Shown: in pieces, positions 1-12,075 of the stretch
Layout: every line of letters begins with the position of its first letter
Position numbering within the stretch: position 1 is the stretch's first letter
Origin: Apostichopus californicus
Lineage: Eukaryota; Echinodermata; Holothuroidea; Aspidochirotida; Stichopodidae
NCBI GenBank assembly: GCA_020650975.1
Contig: JAIPMN010000440.1
Span: forward strand, 1-44,272
Length of the DNA: 44,272 bases
Reading direction: 5' to 3'
Made by a program: the position numbers and the translations under genes
The notes under the pieces: model-generated
The model's input: the letters and a program-made list of their open reading frames with translations, nothing else
The model's database searches: none
What the model was told of the DNA's origin: nothing

Positions 1-228
1 AAAATTTTATGTCACTCACAAATTACAAGAACATATGAAAATAAGAGTGCGACAGTCAGAAAAATTAGAGCGCGACAGTCGGAAATTCCGAATTGAAGCT
101 GGCGACAGTGGGAAATTCCGACAGTCGAAAATTCCGACTGTCGCACTCAAATTTTCCAACTATCGTCATTTTTACCAAGATTGGGGGGTGAGACACCCCC
201 CCACATCCCCCCTCTAGCGACGTCCCTG
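1..228. mobile_element. Right end of a truncated hAT-like element with foldback repeats
   Basis: The stretch contains several copies of a GCGACAGTCGGAAATTCCGA-like unit. A 13-bp perfect inverted repeat (GAGTGCGACAGTC at 45-57 against its reverse complement at 136-148) makes it a foldback. It ends near 228 with a C-run and CGACGTCCCTG, which read from the other strand begins CAGGGACGTCG, the kind of terminus seen on hAT elements. The left end lies outside the window, so no inverted-repeat pair or target duplication can be checked. It lies in the NCOA6 intron or upstream region just before the exon at 368. Confidence 0.4.
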
Positions 229-367
229 AGTGCATGGGTATCCTCTTTTGGGATTACTTTTTTGTAACAAAACATGTATGTTAGTTATACTCATTTGTGC
301 TTGCTATGTACACAAAAACTGCCTCTTCTATCCTTTCAATCTTTTCTTTCTTGTTTTATTTTTGCAG

Positions 368-491
368 ATGAAACTAAAAATGGATAAACTCACTGAGGTT
401 ATCATCACATGCAAAGGAAAGGCTGATGATCCTGATATTCAAGAAAAAATCTCTGGGCTACTGCAAAAGGTTTCTTCAGCCTCTGGAGCAG
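368..491 (+). CDS. NCOA6: NCOA6 orthologue, N-terminal exon
   Basis: This exon follows a good acceptor (TTTTTGCAG ending at 367) and is followed by a GTATAT donor at 492. It reads 41 codons from ATG at 368 plus one base (phase 1). The peptide runs through TEVIITCKGKADDPDIQEKI and matches the start of the conserved N-terminal region of vertebrate NCOA6 (the putative nucleic-acid-binding region of that family). Joined to the next exon it continues into VEPWNSVRVTFN, which is nearly identical to human NCOA6. The ATG at 368 may be the true start or an internal Met, because vertebrate NCOA6 has an acidic stretch ahead of this region that would sit in an upstream exon outside the window. The open frame also runs back from 368 to 230, but I take that as intron. 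Confidence 0.85.
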
Positions 492-1158
492 GTATATTGA
501 CAACAAGGTTTATTGTCACATTACCACCCCTACACCTAAATAAAGTCATTGTCTTATCACTACAAATGTACTTAGGTATTGAACTTGTTAATGACATCAA
601 ATGATTACTCCAACCTTACTTCTTGTTGATGATACCTCTTTGGCCAAAAACTAGCATTTAATGGTGTTCATAATACTTCAAAGTGGTTATCAAACATGTT
701 AGCAGGTCTGAAGTGCACTCTGCCACTCACCATTGGACAGTAGAATTTTATCTTTGGTGACTATAAAATGCACTACACTGAACATTTTGGGTGGTTGACT
801 CAGGGTCTATTCAAACCTCAGTTCATAAGTACCTTTACTAGCCTACACAATAATATTAAGACTATTGTTGCAAACATTTTACACTATAATACAGTATCTA
901 GATTTGCTTAAAACAGTAAAATACCTTGGTGAACTTGAAGCAAGTTGTAAAGCTGTTTTTTGTCAACGACCAATCTCAATGGTAATTAACTGCGTGTAAT
1001 GGTACATGGAGCATTTTTCTTCTGTTTGAAAACATTTATAATTGGAAATGTGTTGAGCGTAAGAAGTCTAATATCATTGAATTTAAGCTTGTTTGTAAAC
1101 ATCATATTTAACCAATCCTTGTCCAATTGACACACTTACATTTATTTTCATTGTACAG
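492..1158 (+). other. NCOA6 intron, no recognisable element
   Basis: A 667-base AT-rich phase-1 intron with donor GTATAT and acceptor TTGTACAG. I see no repeat, conserved block or coding segment in it. Splicing joins G at 491 to AT at 1159-1160, making the Asp codon that keeps the frame into the large exon. Confidence 0.75.
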
Positions 1159-4100
1159 ATGAGGGTACTTGCTGTCTGAAATCAGTTGAGCCTTGGAACA
1201 GTGTACGAGTGACCTTTAACCTCCCAAGAGAGGCTGCTGTTAGACTTCAAGAACTAGCCAGATCTGGTGATAATGCACTGATAAATTTGGGCATACTGTC
1301 TGTGCAGATTTCTAATGGAGAGCAGTTAGACCTTAATGCAATAAGGGAACTGTTACAACAGGAAATGGCTCCACCACCTCACATCCTACCATCAGCATCA
1401 CAGTCCACTAATGCTACTGTAGAACCACTTTCACACCATGATACTGAGCCCGTGGAGCAGAAGCAAATAGCAACTTCTCAGCCTTTTCAAACACCACTTA
1501 CATTACCTGCAATCAACTACAGTCAGCATCAACAGTCACCAAAGCTACCCTTGCGACCTATGTCAGGTGGATCTTTTCTTCCTTCTCAAGCACCCATATC
1601 ATCTCCTGGTTTCCCTCATCCACAAATATCAGTTGCATCAAGTGGAATGAAGTCACCTTTCCCCATAAGTCCGTCTTTATCAATTGGGAATATTCCTACA
1701 GGCATCCCATCGCCTCACTTAGGAAATGTCAACAAAACTTCTACGACAGCTGGAAATTTGGCAAGTTCCTTTCCTAGTGTATACTCAATAGCTATGTCAA
1801 TGGGAGGAAACCAAAGGCCACCTAATCAGACTCCTGTTTTGCAAAATTTGCCTAGCCTGCCTACACCACAGACTCCACCGATAGGAAACTTTCCATGGAG
1901 CCGTGGGTCTAAGCCCTCAAGATTTTTGGCTACAAGACCACCTTCAGGGATAGGACCATTGAATCAAATGCAAATGTTCTCTGGACCATCAAACCTGCCA
2001 ACAAATTTGCCAGGATCAATACCATCAATTGGACCTATTCCTTCTCCCTCAACCATACCTATTCCTAGGCAGGAAGCACCTCCAGCATCAAAACCTAAGA
2101 AGAAACGAGTGAAACGCACTCGAAGACCTAAGGAAAAAATACCTGCTATACCACTTCCTCCTCCGTTGATGCCACCAGATCCTAAACCCCCTCCTGCAAC
2201 TGAAGGGCTCCTTCCTCAGAAGCCCCCTGGCTTGCCATTGCCTATCGCAATGACTCCTATTAGTCCTAATGAAGTGCCGATCTCTGCTGTAAAAGAAGTT
2301 ATTCCTAATCCTAATATCACTTCTGTGCCTCAAACCCAACACACAAGATTTCCTTTCAATCAAACACAAGTTTTACAGACAGGACGATCAGATGTCTCAA
2401 TGACTAGTCCCCTTTTAGTGAACCTTTTGCAGAGTGACTTTCCATCAAACCAGCTTCCCCTGTCTTCAGGAGACCAAATGAAAGGCACAGGAACTGGCCC
2501 AGCGCTTGCTTCACACAGAATGCCAAGTGCTACAAATGTGCCACCCATGACTGGTGCGTCTCCAACTCGCCACCCTGGCACAGGTTTACCCCATCTAATG
2601 ATTGCTGTCTCTCAGTTCCAAGGACCAAGAAACCAGCCACCATCTTTTCATCATTCCTTGCAAGGAACTCCCAGGATTTCATTGTGTCAGCAAGGGTTGT
2701 CAAGGGAATCAGTAAGGCCTGACTCAATGCCCAAGTCAAGTGAACATTTTCAGCAACCTTTTTTTCCTCAGGTGCCATTTCCTCGTGGTGTGCCTGGTGG
2801 TATTCCTACTAATTTTAACAGATTCCAGATGCCACAGGTGAATTTTCCACAAAGCAGTCCTCAACACCATATAATGCAACAGTCTACTTCCCATATTGGA
2901 AGTACAGAACAAAGGATGCAAAATCAACACACCCAAAGTAATTGGGCAGGACTGCCACCTACAATGACCACGGTCTCATCAATGATACCCTCTGTTAGTG
3001 CTGTACCTACTAGTGTTTCAACAGCTGGGAAAAGACACACCACACAATCACCAAAGTTATATGCTAGAGATCAATTGGCAAAGTCAGCATTTGATGAAGA
3101 GAGTGCTCTCGCAGGGATGACAGAAGCAGAGAGAGACACCTTTGTAGCTGCTGCTAAGATTGCACAAGATTCAAAGCCATCTATTACAGGTGTAGAAGCT
3201 CACACCCCTGACTCTGCCCTTCCGAGAGCTAATTTAAATCATGGAAAATTGCCACCAGTGCCTGCATCTATGGATGGATTTCTTGCTCAAGGACAACATG
3301 GAAAATCTCCATCTCATATGTTTGCAATAGAAAACCTAGCAGTCAGTGACCAACAGATGAGTGAAAGTATGAAGAATTTCAGTTCGCTCAGTGGAAAAGA
3401 GCAGAGACTTGAGAGATCATCTGCGAATGTTTCTCATTCGTTCTTTCCACAAGTTCCTTCATTAACAGATGGAAGAAAGCCATCACCTCATATATCAATG
3501 CAAGCATCACAGCGTGCAACATCTATTACTATCGATGAGGTATCAAACCAGAATATAGATGTAAGCAATGTGCAAACATTGCCACTATCAGCAGTGACAC
3601 AGAGTAAACCTGCAAGCTTTCAGGACAAGCCAGCAGCACACCATGGTCAAACCAATCAGCCCCCAAATCCCTTTCTGTCTCTACCACGTCCTGTTTCATC
3701 AAGTCCTGCCTTTACACCTTCATTTTCTGAGAAATCCCAGCAATTTGTTACTTCAAGTGGTCCAACTTCCAGAATGCCTGTTCCTCAGGGATGGCCTATG
3801 AGTGCTATTGACACCAAAGCAGGTGACCCTTTCCAATTTGACAATAAACAAAGGGGTCCCAATGTTGATTATCATGGTAAACACACTTTGCAAGCACCTA
3901 TTACTCCAAAACTTGGAAATTACCCATATGACTGGCCTTTCCCAAATATCTCCCCTCCTACTCAGAACTTGTCATCAGAAGGGTTGCAGTTTATGGCAAG
4001 GCTTGCTGCAGTTCCAAATGAAACTGAACCCAAAACACAGGAGCCGTCTCAGTTTATGTCAAAGGAAGGTCAAAAAGTCATTAAAGAAGATAAACCACAT

Positions 4101-7100
4101 CTGAAGGCTCTTTTGAATGAGATATCCCCGTCTGCAGATGGGCAAACTGCAAGCTCTCGTAGCGTGAAAAGACTTTCTTCTGAAGAAAAAAGTGAACGTA
4201 AAAGGCGTAAATCATCACCAAGACCTGCTTCAGAACAAATTCAAACACCTGCTCAAGCACATGGTAAAGTTGACCAACCCAGTGGATCATTAGAGTTACC
4301 TAGAGTCCCAACAGCAGAGGAACTGAGTTTCAATTTGCAGCAGGCCAGAGCCCATTCTCTCGACCTTTTGAAGAGTGGGACAGGTTACCCACCATTGCCA
4401 AAGTCAGCCCCATCATCTCCTAGAGCCAAAGGTAGACCTAAGTCTGTAGAGAATCAGCCCCAGTATGGTATGCAACAGAGTGATGTATTTCAAGGGAAAC
4501 ACACTGGCAGCAGTTCTCCTGGCAGTGCTGCAACAGGAAATACCATTAAAACAACAGGAACCAGTTCTAAATCTTCAGGTAAATCAAAAGAATCCAAATC
4601 ACGATCTAAAAGCCCAAAAGCTTCTGGAAATAAGTCACACAAAGTGGATCAACCTGGTTTTGCAGCTGTGCAACCTGCAACAACAGCATGTTCTGTGCCA
4701 TTTGCTGGTGTCCATGAATTCCATCCGCCAGTGGGTCTTAATATACGTGGCCCAGCTAAACCAGGACCATTATCCTTTCCAAGTAGAAAAACACCCACTC
4801 CTGTGAATGAACAAAAAGGCCCAATGTCACCTACTTTGCCTACATATGGACCCAAGCAGTTGCAACAACAGAGTCAGTTCCCTTCTGTTGAGTCTCAGAG
4901 AATTTCTACCCTCTCAGCGCGCCCAGTGTCACCATTTAAAAGTGCCAGTGCGCTGTTGTCATCATTTGCTCTTTCAGCTGGTAAGGTACCTGATTTTGCT
5001 GTCACCACACCAGGACCATCTCAAAGTCCAATTTCTAGTCCTAGATATGTGACTTCTCCTCCTTTGCATCAAGTGCCTGCAACAACTATTTCTGGCAATA
5101 GTGGAATAGAAACCAAGGCAGATCTTCATGGTTACTGTGATAGTTTGCACGAATCAGTAACAGAAACTAATGAGAATCTCTCTGGCCTCCATTCACCATG
5201 CACAGATCCTAAAATAGAAGTTCCTCCATACCCTTCTGAACCAATTGAAATCTCTGAAGCTGAACAAAATCATGAACATCAAATCATCAACTTTCCTTTT
5301 AGAAGTCAAAGTGATGTTTCACCTTCTTTATGGAAACCAGCTAATGATACAAAGACTGACAGAAAAGAGGACAACACCACTATGAGGATGCCATCTGAGG
5401 GATGTCATATGTCTACTTCTAGCGATGTAAAAACTACTCAATTCACATATTACAATCTATCCAAACAAGAGAAAGAGACAGACACATTTCATTACCAAAG
5501 TGATGTATCTGCAGATGAAAAACAAGAAGATTCATTGGACTCAATCACACCAGATGAAAAGCAGAAAGTCAATGAGGAGGATGCACATTTAAGTTCTGAT
5601 TCTGTCCCTGTACCATCATCAGCAGGAAATAGTGATACAACCTTGAGTGAAAATGTTCCCTGCCATGCTCAAGGAAAAGAAGCTACTGTCAAGGGAGAGA
5701 ACATAGTTGTCTGCACTGAAGTTCAAACAACACACACGTCTGTCATTGTTGTAAGTAATCAAGAACCTAATGTTGGTACTGTAGGTGTTAAGAAGCTTGG
5801 AAAATCAGATGATCAATATTCATCTACTTCCAGGACTGTGGTATCAGTGAATGAAAATACAGCAATTGAAACAAATCAGGCCTTTTCAACAAGTATGTCT
5901 TGCCTTTCTAGTACCATTCATGAAAGTAATATGTCAGCAGCACCTCTCACAAGAGTAACAAGGGTCATACCTATATCCTCAGACAGCAGAATTGCAGACA
6001 ACTTACCTTTCTTCAATACCTCACATGTAATCGCAACCACACAGTGCTCATCTGAAGAAAACCCTGCTATACATGTACCTCCTTCTATTTCTGATACTTC
6101 AAGATCAACAGAAACTGTTATTGGTACTACATTATCTGGTTGTGGAACACCATGTTTTGCACCACACATACCTAATGTGATCCGCTCAAGCCATACTACT
6201 GTTGAGGATGAGAAGGTTGATAACACAACTGCTCCTAAAGTATCAGCTACTCATGGTCCAGGGCTCACATCATTATCTCAAGATATATCAACCGCTCCAG
6301 TCTCTACCCTAAACTCCATTGAAACAGCTAAATCAGAGTCACAGTCAGTTGAGAAGTCTGATAGTATACACAAATCAACTTCTGTAGGGATTTCTTTTCC
6401 AGTGGTTCCCTCTGTCTCTCAGCAGCTTTCTCTATCAGACAATTCACACTTGATGATAGAATCATATAAGAAGCACAAATCAGTGCTTTCAGATGATATG
6501 CCTAGACCTTTGCAAGTTGCATCAAATGTTCCACCATTTGTTGCTGAGAATGTAGTTCTTCAAGGGGCATCAGCGTCAACTAGTACAGGAACTCTAGCCA
6601 CTACTCAGTCCACTGTTGATGCTATTGTTGAAAGTAGCACTCCAGGTGGTAATGATGAAGTGGATGTTTCATCACTTGTGGGAATAACTGCTACACATAG
6701 TGAAGATGAAGGTAAATGGAAAGATGTAGAAGTGAAAGGCACTCCCCACAACTTTTCTCCTTCAGAAACTTTAGGTTTACATACACGCATTGTTCCAGTT
6801 TTAACTAAATCACCCAGAACAGCAGATGAAAATGTTTCTGTACCTACTACATGTGAAACATCTCAAAAGTCAGATGTAGTTGGTGGTATTCTTACCTCCA
6901 CAGCTACATCTAAGGAAACAATGCCCTCAATAACTAAGAATGACCTAAGCCTAAATTTGTCTTCCAAAAGGTCTCCATCTTCTGAGAAAGCAATGGTACA
7001 ATTGTCACCAACCATAACAGAACCTTTTGTTCAAACCGTCATGCCATCTGATGGAGAAGAGAAAGCAGTAGCAATAGTGATGAAAGCAACATCAAAATTT

Positions 7101-7557
7101 GAATTAAGAAGTGATGAAATCAATGTGGAGTCCATAATTATACAGGATAGCAGTACAACAGATCAGGAAACAACTGGTGAGGAAAGCATTACTGCAGACA
7201 CCAAACTGTCTCCTATAGTAGGTGAAAGTGGGATGCATTGCAGCATGGACCATCTGCAGAGAAGCAAGACAGGTGTAGCCCTGGCACAGAAGTGCCATAG
7301 TGATGAAGATGAAATTGAAGATGCAACTCAGTCAGATGTTGAATTTATGTCCCTAGGCAATGAAGCTCTAGACCCGGAATTTGAAATTGAGCATGGAGAA
7401 GGGACTTCACATGAAGATAGTATTGCCATGCAAATAAAAAATCGAATTCGGGGCAGAAGGTCACCTGGGTTAGAAGCACCAGAAGATAGTGAAGAAGTGC
7501 AAGAGGATGACATGATGCCTGTGACTCGCAAGCGAAGTATGAGAGCTTCAGGAAGAG
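1159..7557 (+). CDS. NCOA6: NCOA6 orthologue, giant central exon (nuclear receptor coactivator 6)
   Basis: NCOA6 (ASC-2, TRBP, RAP250) is a nuclear coactivator of liganded nuclear receptors and a subunit of the KMT2C/KMT2D H3K4 methyltransferase (ASCOM) complex. Numbering residues from the ATG at 368, this exon encodes residues 42 to about 2174. It opens with VEPWNSVRVTFNLPREAA, almost identical to human NCOA6. Next come long Pro/Ser/Gln-rich disordered stretches, a basic patch at about 353-367 (PKKKRVKRTRRPK), the receptor-binding LXXLL box TSPLLVNLLQSD (LLVNLL at 460-465), and a second LXXLL-type sequence LKALL at 1023. A nuclear-localisation-like RKRRK is at 1055-1059, a Ser/Thr-rich half follows, and an acidic stretch (DEDEIEDATQSD) lies near the end. 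The donor GAG|GTAAGC at 7558 gives phase 1. Frame read past 7557 to 7715 is intron. The polyglutamine tract of vertebrates is missing. I recall the human basic patch lying after the LXXLL box; here it precedes it. Confidence 0.93.
2412..2429 (+). other. LXXLL nuclear-receptor box of NCOA6
   Basis: The codons spell LLVNLL inside TSPLLVNLLQSD, preceded by DVSM. In human NCOA6 the same block is DVTLTSPLLVNLLQSD, the main LXXLL motif that docks on ligand-bound receptors. The near identity inside an otherwise divergent, disordered protein shows strong selection on this site. Confidence 0.9.
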
Positions 7558-8285
7558 GTAAGCTGAAATTTTCGTTACAGGTTTCTCTGAAAAAAAAATT
7601 TCTTTCTTGCAATAACATAACCTCATGGTTGGAAGAATTATGCATAGTCCGGAAAGTTATATCAAATTACTTCATATCAGGTGCGTATCCAGGATGTTCT
7701 AACCCGGGGGCGTGAATTACTATCTTAGCGGAGCGCCACCATCGGTTGGCGCACAGCTTACAAGAAAATTTCTGGTTTTGATAACCCCCTAGATCACCGG
7801 AAATGGCACTTTTCGAGCTTGAAAATTACTAACCAGATGTACACTTTTGCCTGAGAACCAAGTATTTCCGCATGGCTTTTTTCTCATCCATAACCTTTTT
7901 GAAGATTGTCACCAGTCACCCTTCATGTTCGACCTCATCGCATCTCCTGTGGATCATTGCTTTTGTAGGTGATTCTACGTCGCGGCCCACAATACCCATC
8001 AGCCCCACTTTTGAAGGTTTTAAGCCCATTATTTGTTCAGAATTTGAAAATTCATATTTAAATTCACTTAAAAAATACCCATAATGATGCACAAAATTTC
8101 ATCTATGGACACCAATATAGAAAAACCTCCTTCAACCCCTAACAGACTGGTCAAAATTGCAAGAGTAGAGGGCAGTATGATGAAGACAGTTGATTTATTG
8201 GTGTACAAATATTAAAACCTCTTATAACAACTTTGTTGAAGGAAATGAAAATATACCAGATATTTCCGAAACCGAACACTACACA

Positions 8286-8768
8286 CATAGGCGTAGGAAG
8301 CGGGGGACTGCAGCCCGCCTCCCCCCCCCTCCCCCCAACCAAATATTTTTGTGAAAATTCAAGCAATATGCTGAGAATTTTTCGGGCACCGACTGAAAGA
8401 AAATTAAATTGCAATGATGTAGCTAAAGGAAATCAAAAGTTAAAAAAAAAATCTCCTTGGTAATTAAAATAAAGTTCTCAGCTTGGCCCACTAATTCACC
8501 ATTACTAATGTAAAAGAGAGTTTTGACATATATTGGACCTCCATGCTTTTTCTCGATCTACATAAGACATTTCTTTGTTTACATTAGCATTCGCGGTATA
8601 CTGCGCAACTTTCACGGACCGTATGGTACATGATGGCATGCGACGTAATAACTGATGCTTGCCTATATAATATTTACATAAAGATGTTGGGTTATTTGGG
8701 TTATATTTTTCGGGCAAGACGTTACAGCCCCCCCCCCCCACAAATCAAATTGGGCCCCTACGCCTATG
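8286..8768. mobile_element. 483-bp hAT-like MITE with perfect 8-bp target duplication
   Basis: The ends are CATAGGCGTAGG at the left and its exact reverse complement at the right. The octamer ACTACACA lies directly outside both ends (8278-8285 and 8769-8776), a textbook hAT target-site duplication. Long C runs lie just inside the right end and near 8320. There is no coding capacity. It is nested inside the larger element at 7678-9972, so it inserted later. Confidence 0.85.
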
Positions 8769-9689
8769 ACTACACACATAGATGGTTTGGAGGCTAGAAC
8801 GCCATTTTCATGCTCACTGATATGATATCTGCAGTTTCCTTTACAAATTCGAATTGAAAATAAGACTGAAATAAATAACTTTTATCTGTTTATTGTGCAA
8901 AGCTCCACATTCTTTTCATTTCAAATGACGCACAGTTTCAAGTTTATTACATAATGAAGGCTTTGATTCTCTATCTGCTTTCAGTTTAGGGAAGATCTTG
9001 GGATTTTCATCCCTAGATATTGCTAGATATCCATACAGTAGATTGTCCTTGGGATTTTTTGGGGCCTGATCTTGGGAAATTGCAAAATCGGGAGTGGTCA
9101 CGCTCCAAGTAGGTCAGTGCACGACCTCTAGACGTCACTAATACACAACCCGATCACTTGTTATCGATGAAGTGGTGTGTTGCCAAGGACTTGGTACTAT
9201 GGGCAGAGGTCATTAATTAAGTTTCGTAACTCATCGGGAAGCGATTAGAGGGGTGGGGCATAGGGTTGTGGGGCGCGCGTTTTCATGCAGATGGGAACAA
9301 TTTCAAGAAGTGATGGGTGCATCTGCCCCCTCCCCACCCCCCCCCCATCTATGATACGCCATTGGATCCACTACATGATATTCACAGGAGATATGCTCAA
9401 TTCTCCAATCGCATTTGGAATTTATTTTTAGATTCATTGTACGAGTTACAGTACTAGGTTTGGGGTAACAATTAGCATTCTTGTCGGAGTGTATAACATT
9501 TCATCTCTGGATGGCAGTGTTGCATCGAAGGAAATAGGTCTAGTGCAGTTCGCATATAGATCCTGGTCTAATACCGAAATGCGTCATGTTCCCCGGACGA
9601 GTTTGAGACCAACCACAGTTGGTTTCATAGCACAATTGTTTAAGGCAACCACACACACACACGCGTTATGATAGACCATACAGTATATA

Positions 9690-9727
9690 GTATATATATA
9701 TATATATATATATATACATACATACAT
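9690..9727. repeat. TA/CATA microsatellite
   Basis: An AT dinucleotide run that turns into CATA repeats, preceded by a short (AC)n near 9650-9662. It lies inside the 7678-9972 element. Confidence 0.85.
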
Positions 9728-10404
9728 TAGTGAGAGAGGAAAAATGGAAACAACAAAAATGGAGTTGTCGGTGTTAGGGGTAGGATGAGGTGCACGCCCC
9801 TTCCGAAATCCTCGATCGGCCACTGGCATAGGGATCAGCGCTGTAATTATGTCACTGTTCTTCTTTCTCTGTGTCTTGGCGTTTTTCTACTACTCCCTCC
9901 TTCCTCTCTTTCCTCCTCTTTTTTCTTCTCTTTTCCTTACCCCGGGGGCGTGCCCCCCTGGATACGCTCCTGCATATGCTGCATAGTTAAATAGAAATTC
10001 ATGCTATTTGCACTATACAAATTACTACTAAGCATTCAACTCTTTTAGTCATACTCCTGTGATGAGAAGTTTAACATATCAATCCTAATACTTTGAAATA
10101 GCAAGGTATGCACAAGAATTCTTTTGCCCTTTCAATTTCGTCTTAAGTCAAGAACTGTACAATGATATTGAATTGCGGAGCTTTAATGTCGAATTTGCAT
10201 GTTTTGTATACATCTATTCAGGCTGTGAAAGGCATAAGTTTATTTAGGCACAGTTTTTACAAAAGTAGTGCTTGGTTCAACAAGTAAAACATGTGGCTAT
10301 TTATGACTGAAAATTAGGTAGTGCTCAAAATGTTTACATATTTTACTTAGATGTTTTGGTACAATGTTCTAAGAGTATTATTTTTTTTTCTTTTCATCTC
10401 TTAG

Positions 10405-10460
10405 ACATGTATTATGGTCCCATTCCAACCTACAAAAGACGGAAGCCCAACCAGAAGTGA
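10405..10460 (+). CDS. NCOA6: NCOA6 orthologue, last coding exon
   Basis: After the acceptor CTCTTAG at 10404, the bases AC complete the Asp codon begun by G at 7557. The frame then reads MYYGPIPTYKRRKPNQK and stops at TGA 10458-10460. The short basic C-terminus (YKRRKPNQK) corresponds to the basic end of human NCOA6 (SKRRKSK). Phase, splice sites and this match together support the call. It completes a visible protein of about 2192 residues, close to the roughly 2060 of the human protein. Confidence 0.85.
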
Positions 10461-12069
10461 TAACTCATGCACAGGAAGCAGTTATGACATCCACAGTTCA
10501 CAAGATTTACCAAGTTCATTACTTTTATTAATTTTATAAAGACCCTGACTGCATCTTCAATTTGGTGGCATGGCTTTACCATGTAGTTGAATTCTGTGAT
10601 GATGAAGGAAGTCTAACCATGGAGGGGTCTAACAAACTGCATGTTAAAGAGCTAGTGTGGCATTTAAATACTGTCATAGGAAACATGATTCCAATGGAGC
10701 AGACATGGTAATGTAAAAAAGACCAACTAGTTAGTTACCACAAGTTAAATTTGATGCCAATCATGAATTGTATGAATATCTTTTTGCTATTGTTTACTCT
10801 TGTTCATAGTCTGCATAGTTGTCTTACTGTTAAACTGTTAACTTTTGTGAAATTGTATAGTCACTTTAGTGGCATTGAGGGGTCATAGCTAAGAACAAAG
10901 TGAGAACATCGTATCTCAGCTTCTGGATCTACTTTCTCTTCCAAGTTACTTACCTTTCAAATGTTAAATGTCTTATGTCTGGAATGGTCCAAAGTTTACC
11001 TATGATGTCAGTTTCTCATTCCTCTGTTTATATTAAGCCAATTTAATACACTATTATACTCTGTAAGAAACTGTTCTCTTTTAAGTTTTATAAACAAATC
11101 ACCATGCACAATACAAAGAAGAGTGATTGTTAAGAACACAGGTCCCATTAATGAATGGATACTTAGGTAGTACTAAGTTTGACTTTGCATATTTCCGTTC
11201 AAGTTCAGTAATTCATCATGACTCTACAATGAGGCTGTCCAGTGGTTTAACAGAGTGTACTGTCATATCTGTCCTAATGTGCATAATCTTTACTGTTCAT
11301 TGATCTCTGAATTAATGTACTAGGATTGCACCAAATGCTCCCAACATGACTGATGAATTTGCATACTGTCACACTTTTGTAGGGTATCGACTAGTTTATG
11401 GTTTCACTTGTGCACTTTCGCCAAACAAAAACCTGTAGAAAACAAAAGGTGCATAAATCAATTAATTTGACTTGATATTTCAGGAGACCATTTTTGCAAT
11501 AGATAAACAAAATTGTAGTGATCAACTGGTGTTACTGTTATGATCTGCAGTCATAGACTTTGCAGCACCCTCTGTTTATTTTGGGCGTGGCTGGAGGGCT
11601 CCATTTGTCATGCAAGGAACTGGTCTTTACATTATACTTTGTATATAATTAAGATTTTTCACATAGTCCAATTTATCTACAATTGCAAGGATCATCAATG
11701 GGGTACTATGGGATGTGCATTTGTAATTCTGCTCAAGAGAGGCTATTTAAAGCTTGACAAGCACTATTTATTTATGACAAGATGCTCAGTGTCCTAATTT
11801 GTTATCAGTATTAGGTGATCTAGGTGTTATGAAATACTATAATGCTGAATGATGCTACAAAGTGGATCTGTTTGAAACAAAAAATCATGCTTTAAGTATG
11901 AATGTGAATCAAGTAATTCCCATGGCATTGTAATTATCATGTTCTTACTCCATGTGAATGTCAGTATTGTTTGACTTGTCAGAAATGGTGTCTGGTTTTG
12001 AATAGTTTTCTAATCACCTGGTTGTAGCCTGAAAGAATAATTGCTTTAGCCACGAAACAATAATTCCTT

Positions 12070-12075
12070 AATAAA
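12070..12075 (+). terminator. Candidate NCOA6 polyadenylation signal AATAAA
   Basis: This is the first canonical AATAAA noticed downstream of the NCOA6 stop, inside CTTAATAAATGTC. No transcript evidence is available, so it is only a candidate. Confidence 0.3.

Larger units (their letters stand above)
7678..9972. mobile_element. 2.3 kb hAT-like non-autonomous transposon in the NCOA6 intron
   Basis: The left end CAGGTGCGTATCCAGG and the reverse complement of the right end CAGGAGCGTATCCAGG form a 16-bp terminal inverted repeat with one mismatch. The same 5-base word CATAT flanks both ends (7673-7677 and 9973-9977) as a possible target duplication. No transposase frame is visible, so it is non-autonomous. 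The body near 7719 (AGCGGAGCGCC then GGTTGGCGC) resembles the body of the element at 21044-21786. A 483-bp element is inserted at 8286. At about 9790-9825 there is a further inverted-repeat-like end (reverse complement CAGTGGCCGATCGAGG), so the interior is a mosaic of insertions. The superfamily call rests on the style of the ends only. Confidence 0.65.
7558..10404 (+). other. Last NCOA6 intron, mostly transposon
   Basis: A 2.85 kb phase-1 intron between donor GTAAGC and a strong pyrimidine tract ending CTCTTAG. A 2.3 kb inverted-repeat element (7678-9972), with a smaller element nested in it, fills 80% of the intron. The remaining 430 bases before the acceptor show nothing recognisable. Confidence 0.8.

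Noticed and set aside
230-604. 124-codon open frame around the first NCOA6 exon
   Set aside because: Only 368-491 is exon; the hydrophobic upstream part and the part after 491 are intron, shown by splice sites and by similarity to NCOA6.
7558-7715. NCOA6 frame continuing past 7557 to a stop at 7715
   Set aside because: A consensus donor GTAAGC lies at 7558, the residues beyond it lose all character, and the last 38 bases are the start of a transposon. The basic C-terminus is found in frame at 10405.
9200-9400. Possible further transposon end (CATCTATGATACGCCA)
   Set aside because: I could not find a matching inverted partner or target duplication.
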